A stretch of 64,000 nucleotides of DNA from Hydrangea macrophylla (GCA_033977485.1 CM066994.1:9054001-9118000); one strand, 5' to 3'. Numbered from the stretch's first letter, positions 34,108 to 45,993 are shown. Numbers and translations are program-made. Notes: a model not told the origin generated them from the sequence alone.

Positions 34108-35070
34108 TCACGCATCCACTATCGCACACACTAAAATATCTAGCTCCTCGGGTGGATCGTCCTCCATCGGTGCATCAAGATCTCCTATCCTGATCTCAAC
34201 ATCCCAATCCTTAATCATTACCTCATCATCACCCTCGTCCATAACGTCTACTGCTAGCTCAGTTGAATCAACGGCTGCAATGGCAAATCCCTTGGCTACT
34301 GTGATAGCCTCGGCCAACTCAGCCTCTCCTAAAATAAATTCGTCTGGCTGTGCGACCATCCTCCATTACCCATACAGCTACTATTTGTGCTATAGACCCT
34401 GCTGATACCTAGGGTGCAACTGCCTCCTCGGGCTTGTAGTCCTCGACCTCCTCATCTCCCTTTGCTACTACCACGTCCTCTCCAGCTATAATATCCATAT
34501 CAGCAGGCTCTGGGTCCTCTAGGTCCTCCTCTGGGTCTTCATCTGGCTCCTCATTATCGTCTACGAGCTCCTCATCTCCGTTCCCGTCTATATCCACGTC
34601 ATGATCCTCATCCTCGAGCTCTATATCCTCGACAGGATCCTCATCCTCCTCATCATCCCTTATCAGCTCGGGCTCAACTGGCTTTGGCACTGGTACCACT
34701 GGTACCGGTACTGGTAGTGCTGCCTAAGCTGGTGCAGCTGTAGGTACGGGCAGAAGATTGGGTCTCCCTAAGATAGCTCGTAACTCAATAACATCCATCT
34801 CCAACTTGCTCTGGATCAAACGAGCCATATCATGATAAATCGCCTCCCGAGTCCTTGCATAATGGTAAGCGTCCATACGTATCTCAGTCGGGTGAGTCGT
34901 CTGTAAACATAAAGAGCTCTCCATATATCCTCCTCTAGGTACTGACTGGCTATACGACGTATGCGCTTATAGTACAACTCTGGGTCCGTTAGCTCCACAA
35001 TGTCCCCATGGATCACATGTCCTCCATTGGTGTCGTCCACAAATTTATGAAAGTTTGGATCCTTGCTAAC
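34108..35070 (-). pseudogene. Broken acidic frame inside the minus-strand element
   Basis: Reading leftwards from near 35070: VDDTNGGHVIHGDIVELTDP, YYKRIRRIASQYLEEDIWRA, then in another frame YHDMARLIQSKLEMDVIELR. A proline/valine linker and a long Asp/Glu-rich tract (34699-34409) follow, then another frame ends DDPPEELDILVC. It has at least two in-frame stops (CAG-to-TAG type) and two frameshifts. I do not recognise the family. The position just after the primer site suggests an accessory or gag-like product of a non-autonomous element. Confidence 0.6.
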
Positions 35071-35884
35071 CTATACAGAAACTATCTAACGTCAGAATGA
35101 CGAACTTATCTTAATACTCATGTATCATAGGGATCTTAAAATGCTAGGACTAGATGGTGTAGGACAATTAGTAAGCGACAATATTAAACCTAGGCTCTGA
35201 TACCAAAAATTCGGTCACGCCCCGGAACAGCAAAAATAGCGAAAAATAAAATTTCCTTTTTGGGTCCATAGGCAATGACTGGTCATTTCACTGAATTTTC
35301 CACACCAAGCAGTTCTAAACAATAATGTACGAGATAGTAATAGGAACTGAACTATAATATAAAATCCCTATATTGTTACATCAGAGTTAAGCATAGTATT
35401 ACAAGTCTGAAGGCAATATATGCCTTATTACAAAACATAATACTGAAGTCCGATAGTAGAATTTGAACTATAATATATCCTCTGTCTTCTGCTGGCGTAC
35501 ACATAATCACCAGCGTAGTAATTATCCCTGGTGCCTCCAGCCTCAGCTGGTCCGCCCTTAGTAGCATATCCTTCATCCAAATAGTAGCCATCATTGTATG
35601 GTTTATTGCCTGAAGTATTGTAAACAGGGCAGGTTGGACGGGGAATGTCCAGGCATAAAAAGCCGCCAGCTTATTAAAAGCTGAGTGAGTAGAAACTTAT
35701 ACAATATCGTAAGGGTGAAGTAATTATAAGTTATGGAACAATATACAGTTAATGTTAGTAATAATATCTTCTCTTTATTCCAATAGTTCTCTGATTAATA
35801 ACGTCTTGTTACTCACGACTGATAAAGTATTCAGGATTGAAAAACATACTCGATAGTTCAACTCTATAGATACAACATCATTCC

Positions 35885-36200
35885 GTCCACTGCTATTAAG
35901 GACATATTCACAGCCCACTGCGTATCATGGACATCACGTCAATCTATTGCTCTACTTTTAAGGACATATTTACAGCCCACTGCATGTCAGGAATACGACG
36001 CTTGAAACAAGGCATATCGATCAATTGCCACGACTTAGCGACGTCTACCAGTGATCCCAGCCCACTGTTTTTAAGGACATATTCACAGCCCACTGCTTTT
36101 AAGCACATATTATAGATCACCTGAATATCTTAGGACTACTTGGTGCAGCCCACTGCTTTTAAGGACATATTCACAACCCACTGCTTTTAAGGACATATCA
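35885..36200. repeat. Degenerate repeats, unit about 29 bp
   Basis: CAGCCCACTGCTTTTAAGGA followed by CATATTCA recurs about seven times with variation, in places adjacent (36058-36110, 36145-36200), within the presumed LTR of the minus-strand element. Confidence 0.85.
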
Positions 36201-36524
36201 CGACCAAGGGTCCACCCACATACGATTCCCAGAACTTATCAAACCTACTTGTACTAATATCGATACAAGACATCCATTGTGTCCTGACTACTCTGAGTGA
36301 AATGAAACGGATATCAAATATGATTATGACTACTATGTCGTCTAATATTACGAACTGTTCTTACGTTATACCAAATATTATCTCTTTTCCGCATCGCCAT
36401 AACTTTCATAAACAATGTTGTATAACGGAAGCATAAAACAGTAATTTAACAATTAAGCAGTTCATACCATAATTAACAAAGAATATCAACATTCGGTAAA
36501 TACCAATTGATTAAGACTAAGGTT

Positions 36525-36617
36525 CAATCGATTGGGGTAATAGTAGATTTCGATCGATTTACCCCAATCGATTGATGTCATTTACTATCGATTGGATGAA
36601 TAGTAATGTCAATCGAT
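36525..36617. repeat. ATCGAT-core palindrome cluster
   Basis: Five ATCGAT cores in about 90 bp. CAATCGATTGGGGTAA (36525-36540) and TTACCCCAATCGATTG (36559-36574) are a perfect 16-bp inverted repeat around another palindrome. Confidence 0.9.
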
Positions 36618-36699
36618 TGAAACCACAGGGCAGAGATGCCCAAAACTTCTGGATGCATTGGCTTGGTTCCTTCACATTCAAAACATATATAAACATCTA

Positions 36700-37033
36700 C
36701 CCTAGGCTATTGAGTGAGTTTGGAACTCACTAAAGTGATTAAGGGGGTGCTGGCGAGCTCTAATTGCTTCCCCTCCCTCCCTCTCTCTCTCTCTCTCTCT
36801 CTCACTGTGTGAATATATATATGTATGGTGTAAGTGTATGTATATGTATATATATATATATGAGAGTGTGGTGTGTATATATATACCCCTTCTGACCCCA
36901 CCAGGTAAGAAGTAGTCACAGTCCATGGTATTTAGAATTCTAGCCAAGAAAAAATTTGATATTTCCTCTCGAATTTTGGGCAATAGGAATTTTGGGCACC
37001 TCATTGGAATAATGTTTTGGGTGCTATTTATAA
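36700..37033. other. Microsatellite-rich interval
   Basis: No gene. A (CT)n run lies at about 36778-36803 and TA/TG runs at 36815-36882. Confidence 0.7.
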
Positions 37034-37401
37034 TTAGGGGCGGACATATGTGGGGGCAAGGGGGGACTCATGTCCTCCTTGATTTTTGAAAAATACCATA
37101 TATACCCTAAAAAATTATTTTTTTTACACTTAAGCCCTCTCCCAAACTAAAAAATTCTCTATTTTACACTTAAGCCCCCCTCTCAAATATGAAATATTCA
37201 ACTTCTTTGTCTCAATTTGTAGCATCAATGTGTTATTTTATTGTACCTTTGGTGCCAATTAGTATTAACTTTTCTAATTCCTTCATCCGTCCCCCCAAAA
37301 AAATGTAAAATAGACCCAAAAAAATCACTTCGGGGGTGCTACCCCAAAACCCCTGTAATCCCCCACCCCCCCAAACTCCATTCCTAGATTTGTCTCTCCC
37401 T
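37034..37401. mobile_element. Possible hAT-like MITE
   Basis: AGGGGCGGACATATG at the left and TTTGTCTCTCCC at the right are weak inverted repeats. Flanks TTATAATT and CTATAATT agree in seven of eight bases. The interior has repeated CACTTAAGCCC units. Confidence 0.5.
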
Positions 37402-37455
37402 ATAATTTGGTATTCCTGTTAGAATGTACCATTGGAGCACAAACGCTAATACATA

Positions 37456-37743
37456 CTCCCTTCGTCCTAAAATAAGTGTCCACTTCAATTTGCACATTTT
37501 TAAGAAAATTGTATTATATTAATTTTTAAGGTCCATTGCATAGGTATTTTCCAATTTTACCCTTGGATGTGGTGGGTGGTTGACTTTTTATTTATTTTGT
37601 GCCCACACATAAATGATATTGTCTTTATTATGAGGGTATTATATGAAGTTCATTAAATTTTGTGGTTGACTTTCAAAAGTGGACACTTATTTTAAGACAT
37701 CAAAAAAAGAAAATATGGACACTTATTTTGAGACAGAAGAAAT
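37456..37743. mobile_element. Stowaway-like MITE
   Basis: TA then CTCCCTTCGTCCTAAAATAA at the left; ACTTATTTTGAGACAGAAGA then a TA-containing flank at the right. A second ACTTATTTTAAGAC lies inside the right end. It is related to the element at 4129. Confidence 0.7.
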
Positions 37744-37872
37744 AGGATTTTACCAGTATAGCAATGCCAAAATAGTGATTGGGCATCTCTAAAGTTGCAC
37801 TTACCAACCCTCTGCAAACTCAAACATATATTTTGTGAAGCATATTATTTATTTATTTATTTTGAGAGTAAT

Positions 37873-38045
37873 TGTTTTATTCATTTGCAAAGCCTAGAGA
37901 GGCACAAGACAAGAACTACTCTAAGCAGAGCAATTACATCTTCAAAATATACCCCAAAGTTTTAAAAAAAAAAATTTTGAAAAGATAGGGACAATTTAAT
38001 TCCACCCGCTCTATGGCGCCACTACTACAATCTATACAAAAAAAA
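37873..38045. repeat. Dispersed repeat, copy 2
   Basis: Matches 24312-24475 (TTTATTCATTTGCAAAGCCT start). It lies immediately left of segmental duplication copy B. Confidence 0.7.
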
Positions 38046-38150
38046 CCAAAAACTCCAACATAACGCATCATACTAGTATAGTCAGAAGAAAAAGATTATG
38101 CATAGTGAAGTTGAAATCGAGTGGTTAAAAACAAGAAATGAAGATGAAAA

Positions 38151-39614
38151 TGTTAGGATTGTGCCTAAAATTCCATTAGTGGAATGATTTCCTAATTATG
38201 ATTGGATTCCTTATTTGGTGGTTTCCTTATCAAATAAGGATTCCTTTGATGGTGGAAGTTCCTAGTTTATATAGGAATGTGTGTAAGAGTATTCCTTCTT
38301 GTATAAGACTTACCATAGGGGTAAATCCTACTACAACTAGGATTAGGACAATACAATCTCTATAAATATAGGGCTTACTCAAGGGATTGACAAGATTGGT
38401 TGGAAATCTTCTACATACACAAGAGAGGGTTGCAAACTAGTGAGGGAGAGATTAGTTTCTAGCAATTGTGTGTGTCATATAACTTGGTTGGAGAGTTATA
38501 CACGTGAGGTCTTGAGTGCTTGTAATCTTCATATTAATCGTAGTGATCGCCTTTGCACGTGGACGTAGGCATTGTTGGGCCGAACCACATTTAAATCTTG
38601 TTGTGTTGGTTTGCTTGATTTTTCTTTCGTGGTTGTGTCGTTCTGGTTCTGTTTATCTCCATAATTGTGGGTGTGGTTTTCTTGTTGTGATTGTGGGCCC
38701 ATTCCCAACAAGTGGTATCAAAGCTAGGTTGAGAATCCATGGCAGTTGGAGATAGTTCGCTTGGGGATATGCGAATGGCAATAGAAAAGTTCGATGGCAA
38801 GAAAAATTTCAGCATGTGGCAAGTGCGTATGAAGGACGCCTTGGTGCAACAAAGTATAGAGGATGCATTGTGCAGTGAAGATGACAAGCCGGAAGTTGGT
38901 GATCTCAAGTTCATGGGGGATGTGAACTTGAGTAATGGTGTAGCTGAATAGCTTGGGGGATGGCAAAGGTGATGCACTATCGATGTGGAAGTTGAAGATT
39001 ACAAGATGAAGACTCTGAGGACTGATGGGAAGGAATTTGAGGCAAGGTGAAGATTGTTAGGATTGTGCCTAAAATTCCATTAGTGGAATGATTTCCTAAT
39101 TATGATTGGATTCCTTATTTGGTGGTTTCCTTATCAAATAAGGATTCCTTTGATGGTGGAAGTTCTTAGTTTATATAGGAATGTGTGTAAGAGTATTCCT
39201 TCTTGTATAAGACTTACCATAGGGGTAAATCCTACTACAACTAGGATTAGGACTATACAATCTCTATAAATATAGGGCTTACTCAAGGGATTGACAAGAT
39301 TGGTTGGAAATCTTCTACATACACAAGAGAGGGCTGCAAACTAGTGAGGGAGAGATTAGTTTCTAGCAATTGTGTGTGTCATATAACTTGGTTGGAGAGT
39401 TATACACGTGAGGTCTTGAGTGCTTGTAATCTTCATATTAATCGTAGTGATCGCCTTTGCACGTGGACGTAGGCATTGTTGGGCCGAACCACATTTAAAT
39501 CTTGTTGTGTTGGTTTGCTTGATTTTTCTTTCGTGGTTGTGTGGTTCTACTTCTGTTTATCTCCATAATTGTGGGTGTGGTTTTCTTGTTGTGATTGTGG
39601 GCCCATTCCCAACA
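38151..39614 (+). mobile_element. Internally deleted Ty1/copia element, 1464 bp
   Basis: Two 560-bp LTRs (38151-38710 and 39055-39614) begin TGTTAGGATTG and end TTCCCAACA, flanked by the target duplication GAAAA (38146-38150, 39615-39619). The interior is only 344 bp. It has a primer site TGGTATCAAAGC at 38713, a start of gag and no polymerase. The LTRs differ at about six positions by eye, so insertion is fairly recent. Copy A shows the empty site near 900. It would need enzymes from another element. Confidence 0.93.
38739..38951 (+). pseudogene. Copia gag N-terminal fragment
   Basis: 70 codons: MAVGDSSLGDMRMAIEKFDG, then KNFSMWQVRMKDALVQQ, the classical start of plant copia gag (KFDGxNFxxWxxxM). 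The frame ends at TAG and the interior stops 100 bp later at the 3' LTR. It lacks the rest of gag, protease, integrase and polymerase. Confidence 0.85.
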
Positions 39615-39970
39615 GAAAATGGGGGTATGGGTAAACATGGCAATTCACTAGACAATGTTGTTATTATCAGCGACAACGAAGATGAAATGGGAGTGAAAAT
39701 GGCAATTCACTAGACAGCCTTGTTATATATTATGATCGACAATGAAGGAGAAACTAGCAGATCTTTCGTATTTGGGAGACCGATAGTGGAACTCGGATTA
39801 GCAAGCTTGAGAGAGTACTGGTTGTAAGGCTAAAAGCAGAAAGATTTGGCAATAGGTGAAGTGAAAACCATACTCTCATAACTTTTGGCATGTTTGGTTC
39901 TCCTTCTGAATTGAATTGCCCTATTCACATTTTACGTAGCAGCTCTATAAAAATAATCAACCTCTAGAAT

Positions 39971-40284
39971 ACTATTGATCACATCAACCCCATTTCCTCA
40001 AGACAAAAGAAAAATGAAGCAAAGATGAACTTTAGTAGAAGTCGGCCTAAGGGTCGCCATCGTACTTGAATGATGTGTTCTTGTTTGTAGGGTTAAGGGA
40101 GACTTGTTTGCAAATTTGCTGCTCCTAGCCCATGATGCTTTGTTTTCTTTTATGTAGCTTTGATTGCTTGCTGTTCCTTGTTCCATTGTTCCGTCTTCTG
40201 CATTCTCAGCATGTATTGAGCTTTCTGTAATATCCTAGGGTTTGACCCTTTTTTGGAATTAATTTACCATTTTTCCGAAAAAAA
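39971..40284 (+). mobile_element. Poly(A)-tailed retroinsertion, 12-bp duplication
   Basis: A 314-bp insert ending in an A run (CCATTTTTCCGAAAAAA) is flanked by AACCTCTAGAAT (39959-39970) and AACCTCTAAAAT (40285-40296), one mismatch. Copy A near 1254 has the uninterrupted target. The tail and duplication length fit L1-type target-primed reverse transcription: a 5'-truncated LINE or a retroposed transcript. No coding motif was recognised. Confidence 0.8.
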
Positions 40285-40584
40285 AACCTCTAAAATCAAT
40301 CCGTCAAAAAAAAAATTGAGTTGCTTAACAAAATAGCCTTAAATTTATTAGTCTTTTTTATTTCAATGAGTGGATATAGAGTTAATGTAGAGGTAGATCA
40401 GAGTTTACTCTCATATAGTTGTTACACTTGGGCGGTAGAGACAGAGAAGCCGAGAGTGGGGATGGGAGGTAGAGAGAGAGAGAGAAGCCGAGAGGGGAGG
40501 GGAGGGGGGGCTTCCGGCTGCTGGGTGGTCTGTGAATTGTGATGGAGGAGTTGCAGAGGTTTGGGGATTTCTCCGAGCAATATC

Positions 40585-40983
40585 TAGGGCCGGCCCTGAG
40601 ATTGGGAAATTCACATGAAGTCCTAAGCGATCATGAGAAAAAAAAAATTTTAGGCCTTTTTTGGTCCTATTTTTATATATAATACATGCATATATAAGGC
40701 CCTATATTTTTTAGGCCATATTTTTATATATAATACATGTATTTTGGCCAAACAAGGCAATATTCCAAGGCCAAGAAAATATTTTTAGGCCCTTTTTTTG
40801 TCCTATTTTTATATATAATATATGTATATATAAGGCCCTATTTTTTAGGCCCTTTTTGGCCTTATTTTTATATATAATACATGAATTTTGGCCAAACAAG
40901 GCCTTATTCCAAGGCCAAACAAACCATTATTTTTTGAGGCCCCAAGCAGTCGTTTGGGCCGCTTGGCCCAAGGGCCGGCCCTG
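40585..40983. mobile_element. hAT MITE with GGGCCGGCCC ends
   Basis: The ends TAGGGCCGGCCCTGAG and AAGGGCCGGCCCTG are inverted repeats, flanked by the exact 8-bp duplication GCAATATC (40577-40584, 40984-40991). Copy A has a single GCAATATC near 4118-4125. The interior repeats the unit TTAGGCC...TTTTTATATATAATAC about three times. Confidence 0.92.
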
Positions 40984-41584
40984 GCAATATCGTATCTGCT
41001 ATGAGAGAGAGAAAGAGAGAGAGTGAATTTGGGTCTAAATTTAAACCAAAGTTTGGTTAGTTTGTGAGTTAAAGCTGTTGGGTCTCATCTTGCCAACTAA
41101 ACATTCCACTTTATTTGTGGAATGTGTTTGTAAGCTTTTGTGCCTAAACCTTTATTGCTCAAAAAATTATTAATTTATAATTATCACAAAAAAGTAAAAG
41201 AAAAAATTAGTAGAATACGTATCAGCTAGCCTTTAGGTTCCGAAATGGATTTAGAGAAAGAAAAGAAAAGGCTAAGGAAATGAGAAGGAGAATTTCTGCC
41301 CGGCTCAAATGAACATTAGAAACTAAAAAATTTCAAAGTATATCAGGTACTCAAGAAAAGTGGAAGGAAAGTGACTAAAAAAATTGCAAAAATGAAAATC
41401 TATACTTTCATCCTACTTAAAAAAAGAGGTGTCTTCCTCAGAGTTCTCCTTTCATTTCTTTGACTAAAGCCATGAACCAAACAGACCTTAACGGTGCATG
41501 CTAACTCATGTTTCAACCTATGAAGGTTGATGTAATCCAAACATGTATTTGGATAGCTCAGAATAGCAGAAAGAATTTAGTTAG

Positions 41585-41622
<38 letters not shown>

Positions 41623-41965
41623 GTTTAGCAAATGTGGCTATATGTATGGTACTAAAATTGGCAAATTTGACCAAGTCAAATGCCTAGACCGAAAAAAAAA
41701 AAAAAAGAAAAAAAAAAAGGCCTTGGAGGGAGATGAAGCAAAAGAAATAATGTGAAAATTTTCTTGATCCTTTCCAGGCCTAAGGTTTGTAATTTCTCAG
41801 TTGATGAAAATAACCAATCTCAAGAACTGTCCTAAAAGGGTTAATTATTATTTTTATTTTTTTTTGCTATGGGCAATGGTAGTTACCTATGATGATGTGA
41901 TTTAGAATTTGGATGGTTTTGGAAATTGGGTGTGTTTGGATTGAGGTGTTAGAAGGGAAAGGAAA
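40984..41965. promoter_or_regulatory. Upstream region of the functional kinase
   Basis: Likely promoter and 5' leader. It contains a Tourist-like MITE (41236-41487, shared with copy A) and a (GA)n run at 41588-41619. A second poly(A) run lies at 41691-41718. No specific operator or TATA box can be asserted. Confidence 0.45.
41236..41487. mobile_element. Tourist-like MITE, copy B of the GGATTTAG family
   Basis: Same element and same site as 4600-4851, flanked by TTA on both sides; it predates the duplication. Confidence 0.65.
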
Positions 41966-44900
41966 ATGAGTTGCTTTTCATGTTGCATGTCGGAGGAGAA
42001 AATTGCGAGAAAGTCATTGAAGAAGAGTATTCAAGAATATAAGGACACAAAAACTTTAGCCTCCTTCACTAACATTTCCTTTAAATCCGGTAAGCATTTC
42101 TCTTTCAATTTCACCTTCAGTTTTATCCAAATCATGACAAATATCTTTTATGTTCTCCACAGATTGATTAATTGTTTCTTTTCAATTTGTTTGAGGGGTC
42201 ATGAATTTTTGAACATAAGAAGCAGTTTTTAACATTGTAATATTAAAAGCACTTTGCTGCAATTCAGTCCAAATCATGATAAATAGAAAAATATGTTATG
42301 TTTAGTGTTCACCACAGATTGAAAAGTTTGTAACAATCTCATTGAAAAGTTTTGATATTGTTATTTAAAAGAACTTTGTTTGAAAGATTGAAATATAAAA
42401 GCACTAATGTGGTATTTTCTCCACAGATTGATTGATTGTCTCCTTGAAATTGGTTGAAAGGTCATAGTAGTTCATAATAAATACTAAACGCAATTTGTTG
42501 TAATTCAATCCAAATCATGAATATAAGAACGTGGTATGTTTTGTGTTCTCCATATATTGTTGGCCTCACGATAGTTTGTAACGGTTAAAGGACTTTGTTT
42601 CTGGAAATATTGAAATACGACAAACTTTGAGAATTGTTCATTTTTTGCAGATAGCAGCAGGCGAAGGTACATCACTGAAGAGATATCTAAAATTGGAAAA
42701 GGGAATATTTCTGCTCAGATTCTCACATTCCGCGAGCTTTGTGTTGCAACTCAGAACTTCAACCCCGAGTGTTTGCTCGGTGAAGGTGGTTTTGGTCGCG
42801 TTTACAAAGGCCACATCCAATCCAAGAACCAAGTAGTCTCCACAATCTATCTCTCTCTATATATATATATTGATAATTCAATATGTATACATGGTCCCAT
42901 TTGGCAATTGCTTTTGCTTCTGCGATTCAATCACTGCTTTTAGCCAATTGCAAGAATTTGGGATTTTTGATTGAATCACAGAAGCTGGTTTGCCATACAG
43001 TTTCATTTAGGTTTTGTGGTTCCATAATCACTTACAAACTCCAAAAGTTGTTGCCAAACATCTCGTATATATGCAAGTATTTTGATGACAAGTTCTTTAT
43101 TTTTATTTTTATCTCATTTTTCTCAGGATGTTGCTGTTAAGCAACTTGACAGGAATGGATTCCAAGGAAATAGAGAATTTCTGGTGGAAGTGTTGATGTT
43201 GAGTCTTCTACACAACCCAAACCTAGTCAATTTGGTTGGTTATTGTTGTGATGGTGAGCAAAGGATATTAGTGTATGAGTACATGCCCAATGGTTCCCTG
43301 GAGGACCACCTACTTGGTATGGCCCAAAACTGCCTTTTTATTTACCAAATACTTTGTTTTCATTTTGACATTTTTAATTCAATCACTATGTTCCATTTGG
43401 TAGGGAGGCAACATTTTTTCGTACTACGTGTGACTGTTGGCATACTTTTAGATATATAGGAATATGAAAAACAAAATAGAGGTACAGATGGAGATAGCAA
43501 TATTAATGTAGGGTGAAAAATATTTGCTGTAGAGATGGAGGTGCATGGGTTCTGTCAGATCCCAAACTCAGCTCCTAATACGCACAACACAATTTACAAC
43601 TTAAAAGCAAAAGCAAGTAAACACTCACTTTTCTGAAAAAGTAAAATTTGTTATGGGAGTGCATCTTCAAAGTTATTTGAGAATGAAGAGGATAAATGTA
43701 ATAACGAGAAGAGAATGCATTCAAAAGATGTCAATCCAAACACCCCCTAAGTTACTGTTTGGGAATCCATATAATATGAACGAGTTCAGCGTCATTCTCT
43801 TTTTGTTTCTGGTTTTTTAAAACCAAAAACATGCTTTCACAACAAACTGTTTAAAGAACGTAATTAGATCAGTCCTAGACTTGTATGCAATAAACAATTG
43901 AATAAATTTGTAGAGCCACAGAGCCGATGCTGAGTCTTCCCAAACTGCCCCTAAGTCTTCAGTCTTGCATTTGCATGCTGTTAAAGTTGTCATAAACCAC
44001 TTGACAAAAATATGCTTCTTTGCAAACTTTCTTCTTCAAAGCATGGTAATGAATTCTTGAAAACTGCATTATCATTAAAAAAAAAAAAAAAAAAAAAAAG
44101 TCACTAACTTGTTTTGCAGATATATCTCCAAACAAAAAACCCCTAGATTGGAACACTAGGATGAAAATCGCCGAAGGAGCAGCCAGAGGACTCGAATACT
44201 TGCATGACAAAGCGAACCCGCCTGTAATTTACCGCGATTTCAAAGCATCGAACATATTACTAGATGGGGAATTCAATCCAAAGCTTTCAGATTTTGGGCT
44301 TGCCAAACTAGGACCAACCGGTGACAAAAGCCATGTATCAACAAGAGTGATGGGGACATATGGGTATTGTGCTCCTGAGTATGCATTAACAGGTCAGTTA
44401 ACAACAAAGTCTGATGTGTACAGCTTTGGAGTTGTGTTTTTGGAGTTGATCACAGGAAGGAGAGTCATTGACAATTCAAGACCAACTGAAGAGCAGAATC
44501 TAGTTCACTGGGTATGCATAAAAACTTTCATAGCAAGTTATCATTAATCTTATTGCTACATATAATTCTGAAGTTTCAAGTTTTCAAGTTTTATGAATTC
44601 ATTTAGTAATTACACTTTCCCTCTTCGGTTAGTCAATGGTCAGTTGAGCGATAATTTGACTGTTAAACTTTTTGATAATGACCAATTTACCCTTATCAAA
44701 GTTGAAATAAATTATATTTAATAATTTTTCTGGAAAATGAATGTGTAAGTATTTTTTTTTTATCTAATTGTATATTTGCCCATTAATAATGTGTTGATTT
44801 TTTGAATTAGTAATTTATATTTTATTTTAGGGGCATCTAGGTAAGTTTGCATGTACCATTAAGGCATTAACTTTGTTGGATTTCCATCTCTGACAAAGGA

Positions 44901-45514
44901 GGTTAGTGTAATTATGCAAACCACGAAAGAGGTCCTTGTATTTTCACCTTACGTCAGAGGAGGTCAGTGAAATTTACCCAAATATTATAAAAACTATTTT
45001 AAAATTTTAAAAAACATTTTTTTTTTGAAAAAAAATGACAGAAGAATTAAGCTAGTTAAAATTTGAGACCATTAGCACTACCAAACCAAACACAAAACAG
45101 CATTCAATATATTCGACATGTTTCTTATTCTATCATGTCTTGTCTTATACTGCCCTATTCAATGAACATATCTGGCGTGCCAAACACGGCCTTGTTCTTC
45201 TTTTTCTTTTGTAGGCACAACCTCTCTTCAAAGACAAAAGGAAGTTCACACTAATGGTAGATCCATTGCTTGAAGGGAAGTACCCATTAAAAAGTCTCTA
45301 CCAAGCTCTTGCAGTGGCAGCGATGTGTCTACAAGAGGAAGCCAGTACTCGGCCTCTGATCAGCGATGTGGTCACCGCTCTTGAGTTCTTATCGATAGAC
45401 AACAAGGAGGAGAGAGGTGGAGGAGAAGATGGAATGAAATCCAATTCTTCTGATAGAAATATGGCTGAAGATATAGGAAATAATGCATCAGATGGTGTTT
45501 CGGACAGAGATTAG
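41966..45514 (+). CDS. Receptor-like cytoplasmic kinase VII (PBL-type)
   Basis: This is a predicted serine/threonine kinase of 395 residues in the family that relays signals from surface immune receptors at the plasma membrane. Exons are 41966-42089, 42651-42832, 43127-43316, 44120-44511 and 45215-45514, all with GT-AG introns and matching phases. The N-terminus MSCFSCC suggests membrane attachment by acylation. Kinase motifs are glycine loop [11 protein letters not shown] (about residues 84-94), VAVKQLD (lysine of subdomain II), catalytic loop [24 protein letters not shown] and activation segment [16 protein letters not shown]. The tail is acidic and serine-rich ([15 protein letters not shown], ending SDRD). 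The YRDFKASN loop is characteristic of RLCK-VII; the closest group is perhaps PBL23/25/26. Pseudogene copies lie at 5340 and 8015. The catalytic residues are all present, so it should be active. Confidence 0.93.
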
Positions 45515-45993
45515 ATTGAGAGAGATTGTAAATGAAAGCCATGTGTGTGTGTGTGTGAACTTTGTATCATTTGTAAAGGTTGTTTCTTTTCAGTCAACTC
45601 AATATATTCCTCAGTTTCTTCTTTTTGCAGAATGGTTTGCTGGACTTTATCCGAAAAAAAAAAAAAAAGAATGGTTTGCTGGGTGGTTAATTTGTGGGTT
45701 ATTTTGGGTTTAAATTGTAGTATACAATTCATTCTAAAGAATGATGAAGATTGACAGATTTTTATGTAGCTTGAGGTATGATGATATCAAATTTCAATGT
45801 GAAAGGATTAGGACATTACATAATGATTTAAAAGAGGACCCATTTAATAAAAAGCAAGAGCTAACAATTCTCTACTTTCAAACACTGTGATAACTTTGCT
45901 TTTCTGCCTAGAACTGTTAACTTCGCTGCTCATAATGTTGGCCATTGGGCAGCAAATTGTAATCTTTTTGGATCTTTCACTCTGGATGCTATT
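45515..45993. other. Kinase 3' flank
   Basis: Likely 3' UTR and terminator region with a GT run at 45545-45558 and an A run at 45654-45668; no gene seen. Confidence 0.5.

Larger units (their letters stand above)
33908..36700 (-). mobile_element. Decayed LTR retrotransposon on the minus strand
   Basis: GCTCTGATACCAAAAA at 35193-35208 is the reverse complement of a Met-tRNA primer site. Next to it, on the right, is an LTR-end-like GGGGCGTGAC (minus strand), so the LTR extends right from about 35210 and internal sequence extends left. The LTR contains repeats (35885-36200) and ATCGAT palindromes (36525-36617). I could not locate its outer end or a second LTR. The internal part holds only a broken acidic frame and no gag, protease or polymerase motif. 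Confidence 0.7.
38073..39870 (+). pseudogene. PMD pseudogene 3' part, copy B (split)
   Basis: 38073-38150 and 39615-39870 together match 827-1152, including the coding end RISKL or its decayed form and AERFGNR. The copia element sits between them. Too short and too broken to function. Confidence 0.8.
38073..44699 (+). repeat. Segmental duplication, copy B
   Basis: Collinear with 827-8014 (CTAGTATAGTCAGAAGAAAA start). Its private insertions are a copia element (38151-39614), a poly(A) retroinsertion (39971-40284) and a hAT MITE (40585-40983). Beyond 44699 copy B continues with the rest of intron 4 and exon 5 of the functional kinase. Confidence 0.9.

Noticed and set aside
35885..36200. Possible CRISPR-like array
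   Set aside because: Units are imperfect, spacers vary from none to dozens of bases, the context is a plant LTR and no cas genes exist.
36702..37004. Frames with YIYIYI and REREREG runs
   Set aside because: Microsatellite translation.
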